Translations under genes and position numbers: made by a program | Assembly: GCA_024280335.1 (NCBI GenBank) | Contig: JAJRQI010000061.1 | Coordinates: 98,465 to 162,464 of the forward strand | Source of the DNA: Deltaproteobacteria bacterium | GTDB taxonomy: Bacteria > Desulfobacterota > Desulfuromonadia > Desulfuromonadales > Geopsychrobacteraceae | DNA length: 64,000 nt | Direction of reading: 5' to 3' | The notes under the pieces: model-generated | Database searches by the model: none | What the model saw: the letters and a program-made list of their open reading frames with translations, nothing else | What the model was told of the DNA's origin: nothing | Part shown: positions 31,923 to 40,655 of the stretch, in pieces | How the letters are laid out: each line of letters starts with the position of its first letter | How positions within the stretch are numbered: position 1 is the stretch's first letter

Positions 31923-34298
31923 ATGCAGCTGGTACCTGCCATTTTAGCCGCAATCATTGCCGGGTTGTTGTCGGCTCCCTATGCTCTGTTTCCGGCCGCT
32001 ATCGGTTGGCCGCTGCTCGGGCTGCTGCTGATTGCTGCTATTGCGCTACGCCGACAGCCGCCCATTGCCGTTACATTGCTGCTGCTTGCCTGCTGTTTGT
32101 CAGCAAATCTGTCTTACCCTCTCCAGTTCAAGCATAATGCGGCCGTTGACCGGGCTGCTGATCGATCACAAAAACTCAAAATTACCGGGACTGTCCTCGA
32201 TGTTCGGGCGCGCTCTGCCGGGCGGAGCAGCATCGATCTTCGCGTCAGTTCAGTCGCGGTTACAGACACTGTTGAGGTGCTTTCTGAGCCGTTTGTGCTG
32301 CGTTTGTTTCTTGATCAGCAGGTAGCGGGACTGTTGCCGGGCGACCGCGTTGGATTTTACGGAAAATTGCGGAAACCCAGGCTGTTCGGCATCCCCGGTG
32401 AATTTCACTGGCCGCGCTATCTTGCCAGTCAGGGGGTTCAGGCCACCTCCTGGCTGAAAGATGTCGATCGGCTGCAGATTGAGGCTGGGCGGGAATTTTC
32501 GTTTAAACGGCTGATTGCCGCCTGGAAAAACCGGGCAAGAGTATTTATCTCCGCATCACTTTCTGCCGCGCGTGCCGAACTGGTTCGGGGTCTGGTCCTG
32601 GGAGAAGGGCGAAGTCTGCCGGATGAGACCAGGCGTCTGCTCGCCGCCGGCGGCATCAGTCATCTGTTCGCCATTTCCGGGTTGCACCTGGGATTACTGG
32701 CACTGTTCGGTTATCGGCTGCTGTTGCTTGTCTATCGACGTTTTGATGGTTTACTCCTTTGGCAGCCGCCACAGCGGGTACTGCCTTTATTGATGCTGCC
32801 GGCTTTGCTGATTTATCTCATGTTGACCGGCGATGCAGTTGCCACCCGCAGAGCTTTTTGTCTGGCGTTCGCTGTGGCCCTGCTGTTGCTCTGGCGCCGG
32901 CCGGTCCAGCCGTTGCGGTTACTCTGTTCCCTGGCGCTGATCTTCTTGCTGCTCAATCCGCTGCTGCTCTGGCAGCCTTCCTGGCAGTTATCCTTCTCCG
33001 GTGCCGTCGGCATTCTTTTGTGGCAGCCGGGGTGGCAGACAGCGTTGCAGTCCCTGCCTGGATATCTGAAAGTGCCGCTGGGTTTATTGTCGGTGACCAT
33101 CGCCGCAACCTTGGCGACCTTGCCCCTGGTCCTGTTTAATTTCCACCTGCTGGCACCGGTTGGCCCGCTTGCCAATCTGCTCTGTGTGCCCCTGGTCGCC
33201 ATGTTGGCCTTGCCGGTCGGCCTGCTGGGGCTTTTGTTGTTCCCCGCAATTCCTCTGCTTGCCGGCTATTGTTTTGAATTCTGCGGCTTTATTCTGCAAG
33301 CGGTACTTTCCCTGGTCGGCTGGTTACTATCCCTTCCGGGGCTCGCTGAACAATACCAATATTTGACCAACCGGCAGTATCTGGCCCTGACCGTTTTACT
33401 GTTGCCGCTGTTGTTTTTCTGGCAGCTCAGGTCCGGCCGGTTCAAACTTCGCTCGGCACTGCCGGTGGTGCTTTTCGGGGGGTTGCTGTGGGTCTTTCAA
33501 CCGACCGAAACAACGACTACCTTGACTATGTTCAGTGTCGGCCAGGGGGAGTCGCTGTTGCTGAGGAACCGGCACCGGCAGGCGATCCTGGTGGATGGCG
33601 GCGGTCTCTATAGCAAGAATTTTGATGTCGGTGAGCGGCTGCTGGCACCGGCTCTCGGTGTTCTTGGGGTGAAGACTTTAACCGCCGTTGTTTTGACTCA
33701 CGATCATCCTGATCATCGAAAGGGTTTAGAGTTCATTTTAAAACAGTTTCCGGTTGAACAGTTTTGGGCGGGTGTGCCGTTGGCCGACCTGGACGCCCGG
33801 CTGCGGCAGATTATTGTTGCTCGGGGAATCAACTTTCGTCAGATCGAGCCCGGTTGGTCGAGAATCGATCGGTGGAAAAATGGTACAATGATGACATTTC
33901 GTGCGGCAGACCCGGTCGCCAGGAAAAATGATGCATCGCTGGTTCTTTACCTGCAGGAGCAGGATGACGGGCTGCTGCTGACCGGAGACCTGGAACGCTA
34001 CGGAGTGGGGCAGCTGCTGGCGGCGGGGTTCCCCGGTCCGGTTACCATGCTCAAGTTACCGCATCACGGCAGTCGGCATTCCGACAGTGATCGTCTGCTT
34101 AAACGACTTCAACCGCAATATTGTCTGGTCTCTGCCGGTTATAGAAATCGCTATCGGTTACCGGCCGAGCAGTTACTCGCACAGCTGGACGAGAGAGAAA
34201 TTCCGTTGTTTCGAACCGATCTGCAAGGGTCGATACGGGCTGAAGCGACAGGGCATGGCTGGCGACTATCACGTTGGTACCGCGGGCTTTTTCGTTGA
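31923..34298 (+). CDS. comEC: ComEC/Rec2-family DNA uptake channel
   Basis: A 791-residue inner-membrane protein that passes single-stranded DNA into the cytoplasm in natural transformation. Residues 1-60 are hydrophobic; an OB-like periplasmic domain (residues 70-170) follows; the Competence domain, with ISGLHLGLLALFGYRLLL, covers roughly 220-500 in many membrane spans; the last 260 residues are a metallo-beta-lactamase-like domain (LTHDHPDHRKG, LTGDLERYG, LKLPHHGSRHSDSD). All domains are present. Translation depends on a G10 tract just before the ATG. Type IV pilin genes that could capture DNA are at 57-63 kb. Confidence 0.95.
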   Translation: MQLVPAILAAIIAGLLSAPYALFPAAIGWPLLGLLLIAAIALRRQPPIAVTLLLLACCLSANLSYPLQFKHNAAVDRAADRSQKLKITGTVLDVRARSAGRSSIDLRVSSVAVTDTVEVLSEPFVLRLFLDQQVAGLLPGDRVGFYGKLRKPRLFGIPGEFHWPRYLASQGVQATSWLKDVDRLQIEAGREFSFKRLIAAWKNRARVFISASLSAARAELVRGLVLGEGRSLPDETRRLLAAGGISHLFAISGLHLGLLALFGYRLLLLVYRRFDGLLLWQPPQRVLPLLMLPALLIYLMLTGDAVATRRAFCLAFAVALLLLWRRPVQPLRLLCSLALIFLLLNPLLLWQPSWQLSFSGAVGILLWQPGWQTALQSLPGYLKVPLGLLSVTIAATLATLPLVLFNFHLLAPVGPLANLLCVPLVAMLALPVGLLGLLLFPAIPLLAGYCFEFCGFILQAVLSLVGWLLSLPGLAEQYQYLTNRQYLALTVLLLPLLFFWQLRSGRFKLRSALPVVLFGGLLWVFQPTETTTTLTMFSVGQGESLLLRNRHRQAILVDGGGLYSKNFDVGERLLAPALGVLGVKTLTAVVLTHDHPDHRKGLEFILKQFPVEQFWAGVPLADLDARLRQIIVARGINFRQIEPGWSRIDRWKNGTMMTFRAADPVARKNDASLVLYLQEQDDGLLLTGDLERYGVGQLLAAGFPGPVTMLKLPHHGSRHSDSDRLLKRLQPQYCLVSAGYRNRYRLPAEQLLAQLDEREIPLFRTDLQGSIRAEATGHGWRLSRWYRGLFR

Positions 34299-34346
34299 CA
34301 GCCGGCCCGAAGACTGCTAATAATTTTCTATCATTATAGGGGACTT

Positions 34347-35726
34347 ATGATTGCCGACCAATCGACCATTCTGGTGGTTGATGATGAACTGTTTTTTCGC
34401 AAACTTTATCGTGATCTGCTCTTTGCAGAGGGTTATCTGGTTGAGGTTTGTGAAAATGGCGAAGAAGCCATCGCACGAATGCAGCATCTGCAGGTCGACC
34501 TGGTCCTCAGCGACATGGTGATGCCGGGTAAATGCGGCCTTGAGGTGCTGCGTGCGGCACAGGCCTTGCCGAACCCTCCCGAGGTCATTCTGGTCACCGG
34601 CTATGCCAGCCTGGAATCGGCAATCCATGCCCTGAAAAACGGTGCGCGCGATTATCTGGTCAAGCCGTTTAATCCCGATGAGTTGAAACATCTGGTGAAA
34701 ACTTGCCTCGACCAGCGGCGTCTGCTGGGAGAAAATGATCATCTGAAAAAACAGATCCGGCTTTTTCAATCCTCTCAATCCCTTTCGTCATTGATCGATC
34801 TGGAACGTCTGCTCCCTCAGGCGTTAAGTGCATTGTTGCGGGAGGTCGGAGCGACAACCGGTTGTGGATTCAAGTGTAGGGATGGTGAAACTGTGGTCTT
34901 AAGTTCGACAAAAGGGTCTGTCGACAGGCTGCTCGGGCAGCGGTTGGCGGATGCACTGTTACCGGGGATGGAAGTTGCCTCCGGGTTTGTTCAGCCGGAA
35001 GCCGGTTCCCGCCGGCAGTTGCAGCGTTTAGGCCTGAAGCCGGAGCGGGTCTGGATGCTGCCATTGGGGGACAGTGAGGGCTTGAAAGGCGGATTGGTGG
35101 TTTGCGATGTGCCTGCGGGTCTGCCGGATAAGGTGGCAATGGCGGATTTACGCTACCTGTGCGATCAGATCGGTCTTGGTTTTGAAAATGCCAGCAGATA
35201 TCAGGATGCCCAGGAGTTGATGTACACCGATGATCTGACCGGCCTCTACAATAATCGCTATATGCAGGTGCTCATGGCCCAGGAAATCCGCCGTTCACAG
35301 CGCTATGGCCTTGAGTTCTCACTGATTTTTCTCGACCTTGATCATTTTAAACTGATTAATGATAGCCACGGTCACCTGGCCGGGAGTGCCGCTTTGCAGG
35401 AGGTCGGTCAACTGCTGCAGCAGTGTGTGCGTGATGTCGATACCCTGTTCCGCTTCGGCGGTGATGAGTTCGGCGCTCTGCTGGTAGAAACCGATTCTCG
35501 TACGGCACGGATTGTAGCCGAGCGGATTCGGCGGGTTATCGATGGAAATATTTTTCTGCAGGAACGCGGTACCCCTTGTCGCCTGACTGCCACGGCCGGG
35601 TTTGCAACTTTTCCATCCGATGCGGTTGATCGGGAGAAGCTTCTGGATCTGGCTGATCGGGCAATGTATGTCGGCAAGGTTGAACGGAATGTAATCCGGG
35701 GGGTCGATGAGATCCCCGAGGAGTGA
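34347..35726 (+). CDS. Response regulator with GGDEF domain (diguanylate cyclase)
   Basis: A 459-residue signalling protein. Residues 7-120 are a receiver domain: acidic pair in ILVVDDE, phospho-acceptor Asp in VLSDMVMPG, and the conserved Lys in DYLVKPFNPDE. A linker and GAF-like region (145-285) precedes the GGDEF domain (295-455) with FGGDEFGALL, the active site making cyclic di-GMP; the inhibitory RxxD site is not evident. No histidine kinase gene is adjacent; the orphan kinase at 55.4 kb is the nearest. Likely modulates motility, pili or biofilm state. Confidence 0.93.
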   Translation: MIADQSTILVVDDELFFRKLYRDLLFAEGYLVEVCENGEEAIARMQHLQVDLVLSDMVMPGKCGLEVLRAAQALPNPPEVILVTGYASLESAIHALKNGARDYLVKPFNPDELKHLVKTCLDQRRLLGENDHLKKQIRLFQSSQSLSSLIDLERLLPQALSALLREVGATTGCGFKCRDGETVVLSSTKGSVDRLLGQRLADALLPGMEVASGFVQPEAGSRRQLQRLGLKPERVWMLPLGDSEGLKGGLVVCDVPAGLPDKVAMADLRYLCDQIGLGFENASRYQDAQELMYTDDLTGLYNNRYMQVLMAQEIRRSQRYGLEFSLIFLDLDHFKLINDSHGHLAGSAALQEVGQLLQQCVRDVDTLFRFGGDEFGALLVETDSRTARIVAERIRRVIDGNIFLQERGTPCRLTATAGFATFPSDAVDREKLLDLADRAMYVGKVERNVIRGVDEIPEE

Positions 35727-35787
35727 TTTGTGCGAGACCGACAACCTTGACCATCCTGCTTGCGCAGAAATTCGATCTACATTTTCG

Positions 35788-35927
35788 GTAACTATTCAGC
35801 CCATCCCGCCTTTGGCCCTCTGGCGGCGTTGCTGTGCTGCTCAAATGCTCACATAACCATGTATGTTCCGCTTCTGCGCTGCTCGCGCCTTGCCAGATCA
35901 CCAAATTCGGGCGTGCTGAATAGTTAC
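35788..35927. mobile_element. 140-bp IS66-type MITE with 8-bp target duplication
   Basis: Starts GTAACTATTCAGC and ends GCTGAATAGTTAC, an exact 13-bp inverted repeat. It is flanked by perfect direct repeats CATTTTCG at 35780-35787 and 35928-35935. There is no ORF. Inner sequence is a large imperfect palindrome (CTCTGGCGGCGTTGCTGTGC). Confidence 0.85.
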
Positions 35928-36047
35928 CATTTTCGTAAGTTTTCTAAAGCCCCATCCTGTTTTGTTTCCGTGAAAATCGAGCAAATATTTCGTCAGAACC
36001 TCTTTCCGTCAGCAGGGAAATAGGGTATCTTCACAAGCTTGTGTCTT

Positions 36048-36216
36048 CTAGGAGGCTGTCCGAGAATACAATGACCGGCTGCAAAGCCAGCTGTTTGGCC
36101 CATATTTCAGCTCCTTTTCGCCCCATAGCTACGGCTATGGGCTCTCAAACGAGCCAAAATCTGTTCTCAAACTTCTGGCTTTTCGCTTCGGCCCGTATCC
36201 TCGGACAGCCTCCTAG
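36048..36216. mobile_element. 169-bp MITE, CTAGGAGGCTGTCCGAG ends (copy 1)
   Basis: CTAGGAGGCTGTCCGAG at the left is exactly inverted at the right end. The centre has TAGCTACGGCTATGGGCT and the arms are partly complementary (CCAGCTGTTTGGCCCATATT, ATGGGCTCTCAAACGAGCC). A second copy, about nine bases in ten identical, is at 48241-48406. No coding capacity. It sits between the GGDEF gene and hisS, ending 57 bases before the hisS start. Confidence 0.85.
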
Positions 36217-36272
36217 CGGGAGGTCGTCCCGCTTTTCAAGCAATTTACACTAAAATATATGAGGCCGAACAG

Positions 36273-37532
36273 TTGAGTATTACTGCAATCAAGGGGATGA
36301 ACGATATTCTTCCGGGCGATGTTGAAACCTGGCAATTTCTGGAAGCCAAGGCCCGTGAGGTTTTTGGCGCCTATGGATTTTCGGAAGTCCGCACACCGGT
36401 TATCGAAAAGACTGAGCTGTTTTGTCGCTCGATCGGCGAGACGACCGACATCGTTGAAAAAGAGATGTACAGTTTCAATGACAAGAGCGACAACTCTCTG
36501 ACCTTGCGCCCGGAAGGGACGGCGCCAGTGATGCGATCCTTTATCCAGAGAAAACTGCATACCCTTGATCCGGTTTCCAAGTTTTACTATATGGGGCCGA
36601 TGTTCCGGTACGAGCGGCCGCAAAAAGGCCGCTATCGGCAATTTCATCAGATCGGTGCCGAGGTCCTTGGGGTTGAGGATCCAAAGATTGACGCCCAGGT
36701 GCTGGCGATGCTGCATCATTATTTTTGCGAGATCGGTATCGAGGCCGTTTCGCTCCAGGTGAACTCACTCGGCTGCCCGGAGTGCCGGCCTGCCTATCGT
36801 CAGCAATTGAACGATTACCTTCAGCAGCGTCTAGAGCAATTATGCTCTGACTGTCAGCGGCGCTATCAAACCAATCCGTTGCGGGTCCTTGATTGTAAGG
36901 TTCCCGGTTGCCGGCAGGCCACCCTGGATGCCCCGGCCGTCATTGATCATCTCTGCGGCGGTTGCGATGCGCATTTTTCGGCAGTAAAAAAATATCTGCA
37001 AGCGTTGAAAATTCCATTTGAAATTAATCTGCGGATGGTGAGAGGTCTCGATTATTATGTGCGGACGACCTTTGAGTTAGTCACCGATCAGCTGGGATCA
37101 CAGAATGCTGTGGCTGCCGGCGGGCGCTACGACGGCTTGGTCGAAAGCCTCGGCGGTCCGCCCTTGCCGGGGATCGGTTTTGCCATCGGTGTCGAGCGTT
37201 TGGTACTGATGAAGGGGGCTGATCGAATCGTTCCCGCAACCCCCGATCTGTTTATTGCCGCGCTTGGCGAAGCAGCCGCCGATCAGGCTTTTGTGTTGAT
37301 GTCAAAACTACAGCGCAGCGGTATCCGGGCTGAAATGGACTATCTGGGCAAAAGCCTGAAAGCGCAAATGCGTCGAGCCAATAAACTGGCCGCTGCCTAT
37401 ACGTTGATTCTTGGCGAAGACGAGTTGCGGTCCGGGCAGGCACAACTGAAAAAAATGGCTGACAGCAGCCAGCAAACGGTTGCGCTTGATACGCTGGACG
37501 ACACGCTGAAAGACCGGCTGACCGGCTGCTGA
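36273..37532 (+). CDS. hisS: Histidyl-tRNA synthetase
   Basis: A 419-residue class II synthetase that charges tRNA-His. Motif 2 region FYYMGPMFRYERPQKGRYRQ is near residue 105, HisA motif GLDYYVRTTFEL near 258 and AAGGRYDGLVESLGG near 283, with motif 3 GIGFAIGVERLVL. The anticodon-binding domain (320-415) is complete. It begins with TTG at 36273, supported by GAGG 8 nt upstream; the translation LSITAIKGMNDILPGD matches the family start. Followed by aspS, 255 bases later, across a MITE insertion. Confidence 0.97.
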   Translation: MSITAIKGMNDILPGDVETWQFLEAKAREVFGAYGFSEVRTPVIEKTELFCRSIGETTDIVEKEMYSFNDKSDNSLTLRPEGTAPVMRSFIQRKLHTLDPVSKFYYMGPMFRYERPQKGRYRQFHQIGAEVLGVEDPKIDAQVLAMLHHYFCEIGIEAVSLQVNSLGCPECRPAYRQQLNDYLQQRLEQLCSDCQRRYQTNPLRVLDCKVPGCRQATLDAPAVIDHLCGGCDAHFSAVKKYLQALKIPFEINLRMVRGLDYYVRTTFELVTDQLGSQNAVAAGGRYDGLVESLGGPPLPGIGFAIGVERLVLMKGADRIVPATPDLFIAALGEAAADQAFVLMSKLQRSGIRAEMDYLGKSLKAQMRRANKLAAAYTLILGEDELRSGQAQLKKMADSSQQTVALDTLDDTLKDRLTGC

Positions 37533-37540
37533 CCTTCTGC

Positions 37541-37570
37541 TTGACCGCTGAACTTCGAGCTTCATATAAT
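37541..37570 (+). promoter_or_regulatory. Probable original aspS promoter
   Basis: TTGACC (37541-37546) and TATAAT (37565-37570) are separated by 18 nt. The -10 box lies in an 11-bp target sequence TTCATATAATG that is duplicated on the other side of the inserted element (37719-37729), which creates a second TATAAT at 37723-37728 nearer to aspS. Confidence 0.55.
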
Positions 37571-37571
37571 G

Positions 37572-37718
37572 ATGGCGTCGCAAAAAGTCCGACCTACTGC
37601 GTTGCAGCGTTTTTTCAGGACCTCGACATACCCTATGTATGCCTTCTCCCCTGAAAACCCACTACGCCTTGTAGGACGAAATTTTTGCTTAGCCATCTGG
37701 TTACTTTTTGCGAGACAA
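37572..37718. mobile_element. 147-bp MITE inserted in the aspS promoter region
   Basis: The ends are ATGGCGTCGCAAAAAG and CTTTTTGCGAGACAA, which pair over GTCGCAAAAAG / CTTTTTGCGAGAC with one mismatch. Exact 11-bp direct repeats TTCATATAATG flank it (37561-37571, 37719-37729), marking the duplicated target. No ORF. It differs in sequence and duplication length from the GTAAC family. Confidence 0.8.
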
Positions 37719-37787
37719 TTCATATAATGCACCTTTCGGCCGCACTTCTGGTTGCCGCTGACGGTTACAAATACGGGAGGAAAGACC

Positions 37788-39575
37788 TTGAACGATAAAC
37801 TTGGAAATTGGAAACGGACGCAGCTTTGTGGTGAGCTAACAGCCGAGCAGGTCGGACAGGAGGTCTGTTTGATGGGCTGGGTTCAGCGTCGCCGGGATCA
37901 CGGCGGCTTGATTTTTATCGATCTGCGCGACCGGGAGGGGATTGTTCAGCTGGCTCTCGATCCGGATCGCGACCCGCAGGCACACACCAAAGCGGAACAG
38001 GTGCGTAACGAGTATGTCCTGGCTGCGCGGGGCAAGGTGTCTCCGCGCCCGGAAGGTACCGTCAATCCGAAGATGAAGACTGGCGCGGTTGAAATTGAGG
38101 TCAGTGAACTGCTGATTCTCAACCCCTCCGAGACGCCGCCTTTCATGCTCGATGAGTTTTCCGAGGTCGCGGAGAATATCCGCCTTAAATATCGTTACCT
38201 TGATCTGCGTCGTCCGACGTTGCAGAAGAATATGCTGCTGCGTCATCTGGTTGCCAAAACGGTTCGCAACTATCTTGATGAACAGGGATTTATCGAAATA
38301 GAAACCCCGGTGCTGACCAAGAGCACCCCTGAAGGAGCGCGCGATTATCTGGTTCCCAGCCGGGTTAATTCGGGCAACTTTTATGCTCTGCCGCAGTCGC
38401 CTCAGCTGTTCAAACAGCTGCTGATGGTTGCCGGTTTCGACCGCTACTTTCAGATCGTCAAGTGTTTTCGGGACGAAGATCTGCGTGCCGATCGCCAGCC
38501 TGAATTCACCCAGATCGACTGTGAGCTCTCTTTTGTCAGTCGTGATGATGTGATGGCGGTGATGGAGGGGATGATCGCGGCGGTATTCAAAGCAGCGATC
38601 GATGTTGAGGTCAGTCTGCCGCTGGCGCGCTTGTCCTATGCCGAAGCACTGGACCGTTTCGGTGTTGATAATCCTGACCTGCGTTTCGGTCTGGAGTTGG
38701 TGGCCATTACTGACCTGGTGGCGGGTTCACAGTTTAAGGTATTTGCCGATGTGGCAGCCGCCGACGGCCTGGTTACGGCTCTTAATGCCAAAGGTTGCGC
38801 GACCCTCTCGCGCAAGGAACTGGATGACCTGACCGAGTTCGTCAAAATATATGGTGCCAAGGGGTTGGCTTGGGCCAAGGTGAAGGAGGATGGCTGGCAG
38901 TCGCCGATCGCCAAATTCTTTACCGCAGAGGAACTGGCTGCGCTGAACGACAGGCTCGACACTGAAGTCGGCGATCTGTTGCTGTTTATGGCTGATACTC
39001 CGGCAGTTGCCAGTGAGGCGCTCGGTCGCTTGCGCGGACATCTTGGCCAGAAACTGGGTCTGGCAAAGAAAGATGAATACATGTTCGTCTGGATTACCGA
39101 CTTCCCGCTGCTTGAATGGGACGGAGATGAACAACGCCATGTTGCTGTCCACCATCCCTTTACCTCGCCGCGGGAAGAGGACATTCCATTGCTGGATACT
39201 GAGCCGGGCAAGGCGCGTGCGCAAGCCTACGACCTGGTGCTGAACGGTTCCGAAGTCGGCGGCGGCAGTATCCGTATCCACGACCAGGCAGTGCAGTCGC
39301 GGATGTTTGAACTCCTCGGTATCGATGCAGAAGAAGCCCGTGAGAAGTTCGGATTTTTATTGGATGCGCTGAGCTTCGGCGCGCCGCCGCACGGCGGTAT
39401 CGCTTTCGGTCTCGACCGTTTGATGATGATTTTGACCGGTTCTGATTCGATCCGCGATGTTATCGCCTTTCCGAAAACCCAGAAAGCGACCTGCCTGCTC
39501 TCCGAGGCACCGAATGAGGTCGGCGAAAAGCAGCTGCAGGAGTTGTCGATCCGGTTGCGTAAGGCGACAAAGTAA
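37788..39575 (+). CDS. aspS: Aspartyl-tRNA synthetase
   Basis: A 595-residue class IIb synthetase. The N-terminal OB fold contains [20 protein letters not shown]; the catalytic core has [18 protein letters not shown] [20 protein letters not shown] (motif 2) and [15 protein letters not shown] (motif 3); a GAD insertion domain lies between about 290 and 430, typical of bacterial enzymes. I place the start at TTG 37788, because GGAGGAAAG is 4-6 nt upstream and the family N-terminus ([14 protein letters not shown]) begins there; an ATG at 37752 lacks a binding site. Whether it charges Asn-tRNA as well cannot be told. Confidence 0.96.
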   Translation: MNDKLGNWKRTQLCGELTAEQVGQEVCLMGWVQRRRDHGGLIFIDLRDREGIVQLALDPDRDPQAHTKAEQVRNEYVLAARGKVSPRPEGTVNPKMKTGAVEIEVSELLILNPSETPPFMLDEFSEVAENIRLKYRYLDLRRPTLQKNMLLRHLVAKTVRNYLDEQGFIEIETPVLTKSTPEGARDYLVPSRVNSGNFYALPQSPQLFKQLLMVAGFDRYFQIVKCFRDEDLRADRQPEFTQIDCELSFVSRDDVMAVMEGMIAAVFKAAIDVEVSLPLARLSYAEALDRFGVDNPDLRFGLELVAITDLVAGSQFKVFADVAAADGLVTALNAKGCATLSRKELDDLTEFVKIYGAKGLAWAKVKEDGWQSPIAKFFTAEELAALNDRLDTEVGDLLLFMADTPAVASEALGRLRGHLGQKLGLAKKDEYMFVWITDFPLLEWDGDEQRHVAVHHPFTSPREEDIPLLDTEPGKARAQAYDLVLNGSEVGGGSIRIHDQAVQSRMFELLGIDAEEAREKFGFLLDALSFGAPPHGGIAFGLDRLMMILTGSDSIRDVIAFPKTQKATCLLSEAPNEVGEKQLQELSIRLRKATK

Positions 39576-39613
39576 AAGATTCCATTTTTCGACGTAAAGA
39601 GAAAAGAGGACAG

Positions 39614-40303
39614 GTGTTCAAGCGTCTGTTGTTACTAGTTGTCGGGCTGGTCATTTTGGCTGGATGTGCCAAGCCGCCCGTTGAAGATAGGGAAGAAACC
39701 CGGCGGATGATCGCTTATGCCTATGCGGCCGGAGCTTCGCGGCTTGCTGCGGCGGAGTATCGTGCCGCCAGTGAAGCTTTGCAAAAGGCCGAATGGTTGG
39801 TCAGACAGGGGAGTTATCGTGCGGCGAAAGTCGTTTTTTCACAGGCGCAAGAGCTTTCTGCTCGCGCTCTCAGTTTAACTGTTCAACGTAAGAGCCTCTA
39901 TAGCAAAGAACAGCAGGAACTGACAGAGCAAAGGGCGCGTGAGGCGGCTGAACGCAAGGCACAAAAAGAGCGTCATCGACAAAAATTGAAAAAGAAAAGA
40001 CCAAAGCCGATCCCGCCACCAGCACCAAAACCTGCGCCCGCACCTAAGCCTGAACCTGATTCAGAACCGAAATTGGTTGATCAGGTAGAAGTTCAAGTTG
40101 AGGAGACGTTGGCCAGTATTTCTGCGCGGAAGGACGTTTACCTGGATGCAATGCTTTGGACGCTGATCTACAAGGCCAATCGTGATCAGATTAAAGATCC
40201 GAAAGAGATTTTTCCGGGACAAATTTTGCTGATCCCCCGGGGCAAATCCAGTGAGGAGGTTGATGCAGCGCGTCTGGAGGCCCAGGAGCTGAATCTTTTC
40301 TGA
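39614..40303 (+). CDS. Lipoprotein with DUF4398-like and LysM-like parts
   Basis: A 229-residue protein with a lipoprotein signal (MFKRLLLLVVGLVILAGC, Cys 18). Residues 25-95 (IAYAYAAGASRLAAAEYRAA ... EWLVRQGSYRAAKVVF) resemble the helical DUF4398 module. A Lys/Pro-rich hinge (PIPPPAPKPAPAPKPEP) follows. The last 50 residues, LWTLIYKANRDQIKDPKEIF then PGQILLIPRG, match the second half of a LysM peptidoglycan-binding fold. GTG start at 39614, with AGAGGA upstream. It likely bridges the outer membrane and cell wall. Confidence 0.8.
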   Translation: MFKRLLLLVVGLVILAGCAKPPVEDREETRRMIAYAYAAGASRLAAAEYRAASEALQKAEWLVRQGSYRAAKVVFSQAQELSARALSLTVQRKSLYSKEQQELTEQRAREAAERKAQKERHRQKLKKKRPKPIPPPAPKPAPAPKPEPDSEPKLVDQVEVQVEETLASISARKDVYLDAMLWTLIYKANRDQIKDPKEIFPGQILLIPRGKSSEEVDAARLEAQELNLF

Positions 40304-40510
40304 AAATACTGTTGCATTGTAATATCGGGCGTCTGTCGGGTGGGAAATACAGAGGAAAGGCCACTGTGTTTCAACTTTGCAGGCGCTTCGATGTTTGTGC
40401 TCGTTCTTTCCCACGCTGTTTTTTCTGATTGTGAAATAGTCCAGTAAAATAGCAGGTTAGGAGTTTTGTCCGGGAGGTGTGGATAAAGTTGCTGCAACGC
40501 TCAAAGATTC

Positions 40511-40544
40511 TTGACAGTCAAAAGCTGTTTGTATACTGTATACA
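40511..40544 (+). promoter_or_regulatory. icd promoter with TGTATACTGTATACA operator
   Basis: TTGACA at 40511-40516 is followed, after 15 nt, by TATACT (40532-40537), inside the perfect 15-bp palindrome TGTATACTGTATACA (40530-40544). TTGACAGTCAAAA and TGTTTG between the boxes recur identically upstream of mdh. An operator lying over the -10 implies repression. The palindrome resembles GntR-family sites. Confidence 0.7.
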
Positions 40545-40655
40545 CCGCTGATTAGTCAGCCCGTAAGCTGAATAACAACTGCAGGTAAAGGCGAAACCGA
40601 TATTCTTGCATTACGCCTCGGGCATTACCGGTATTTAAACTTAAGGAGAGAGAAC

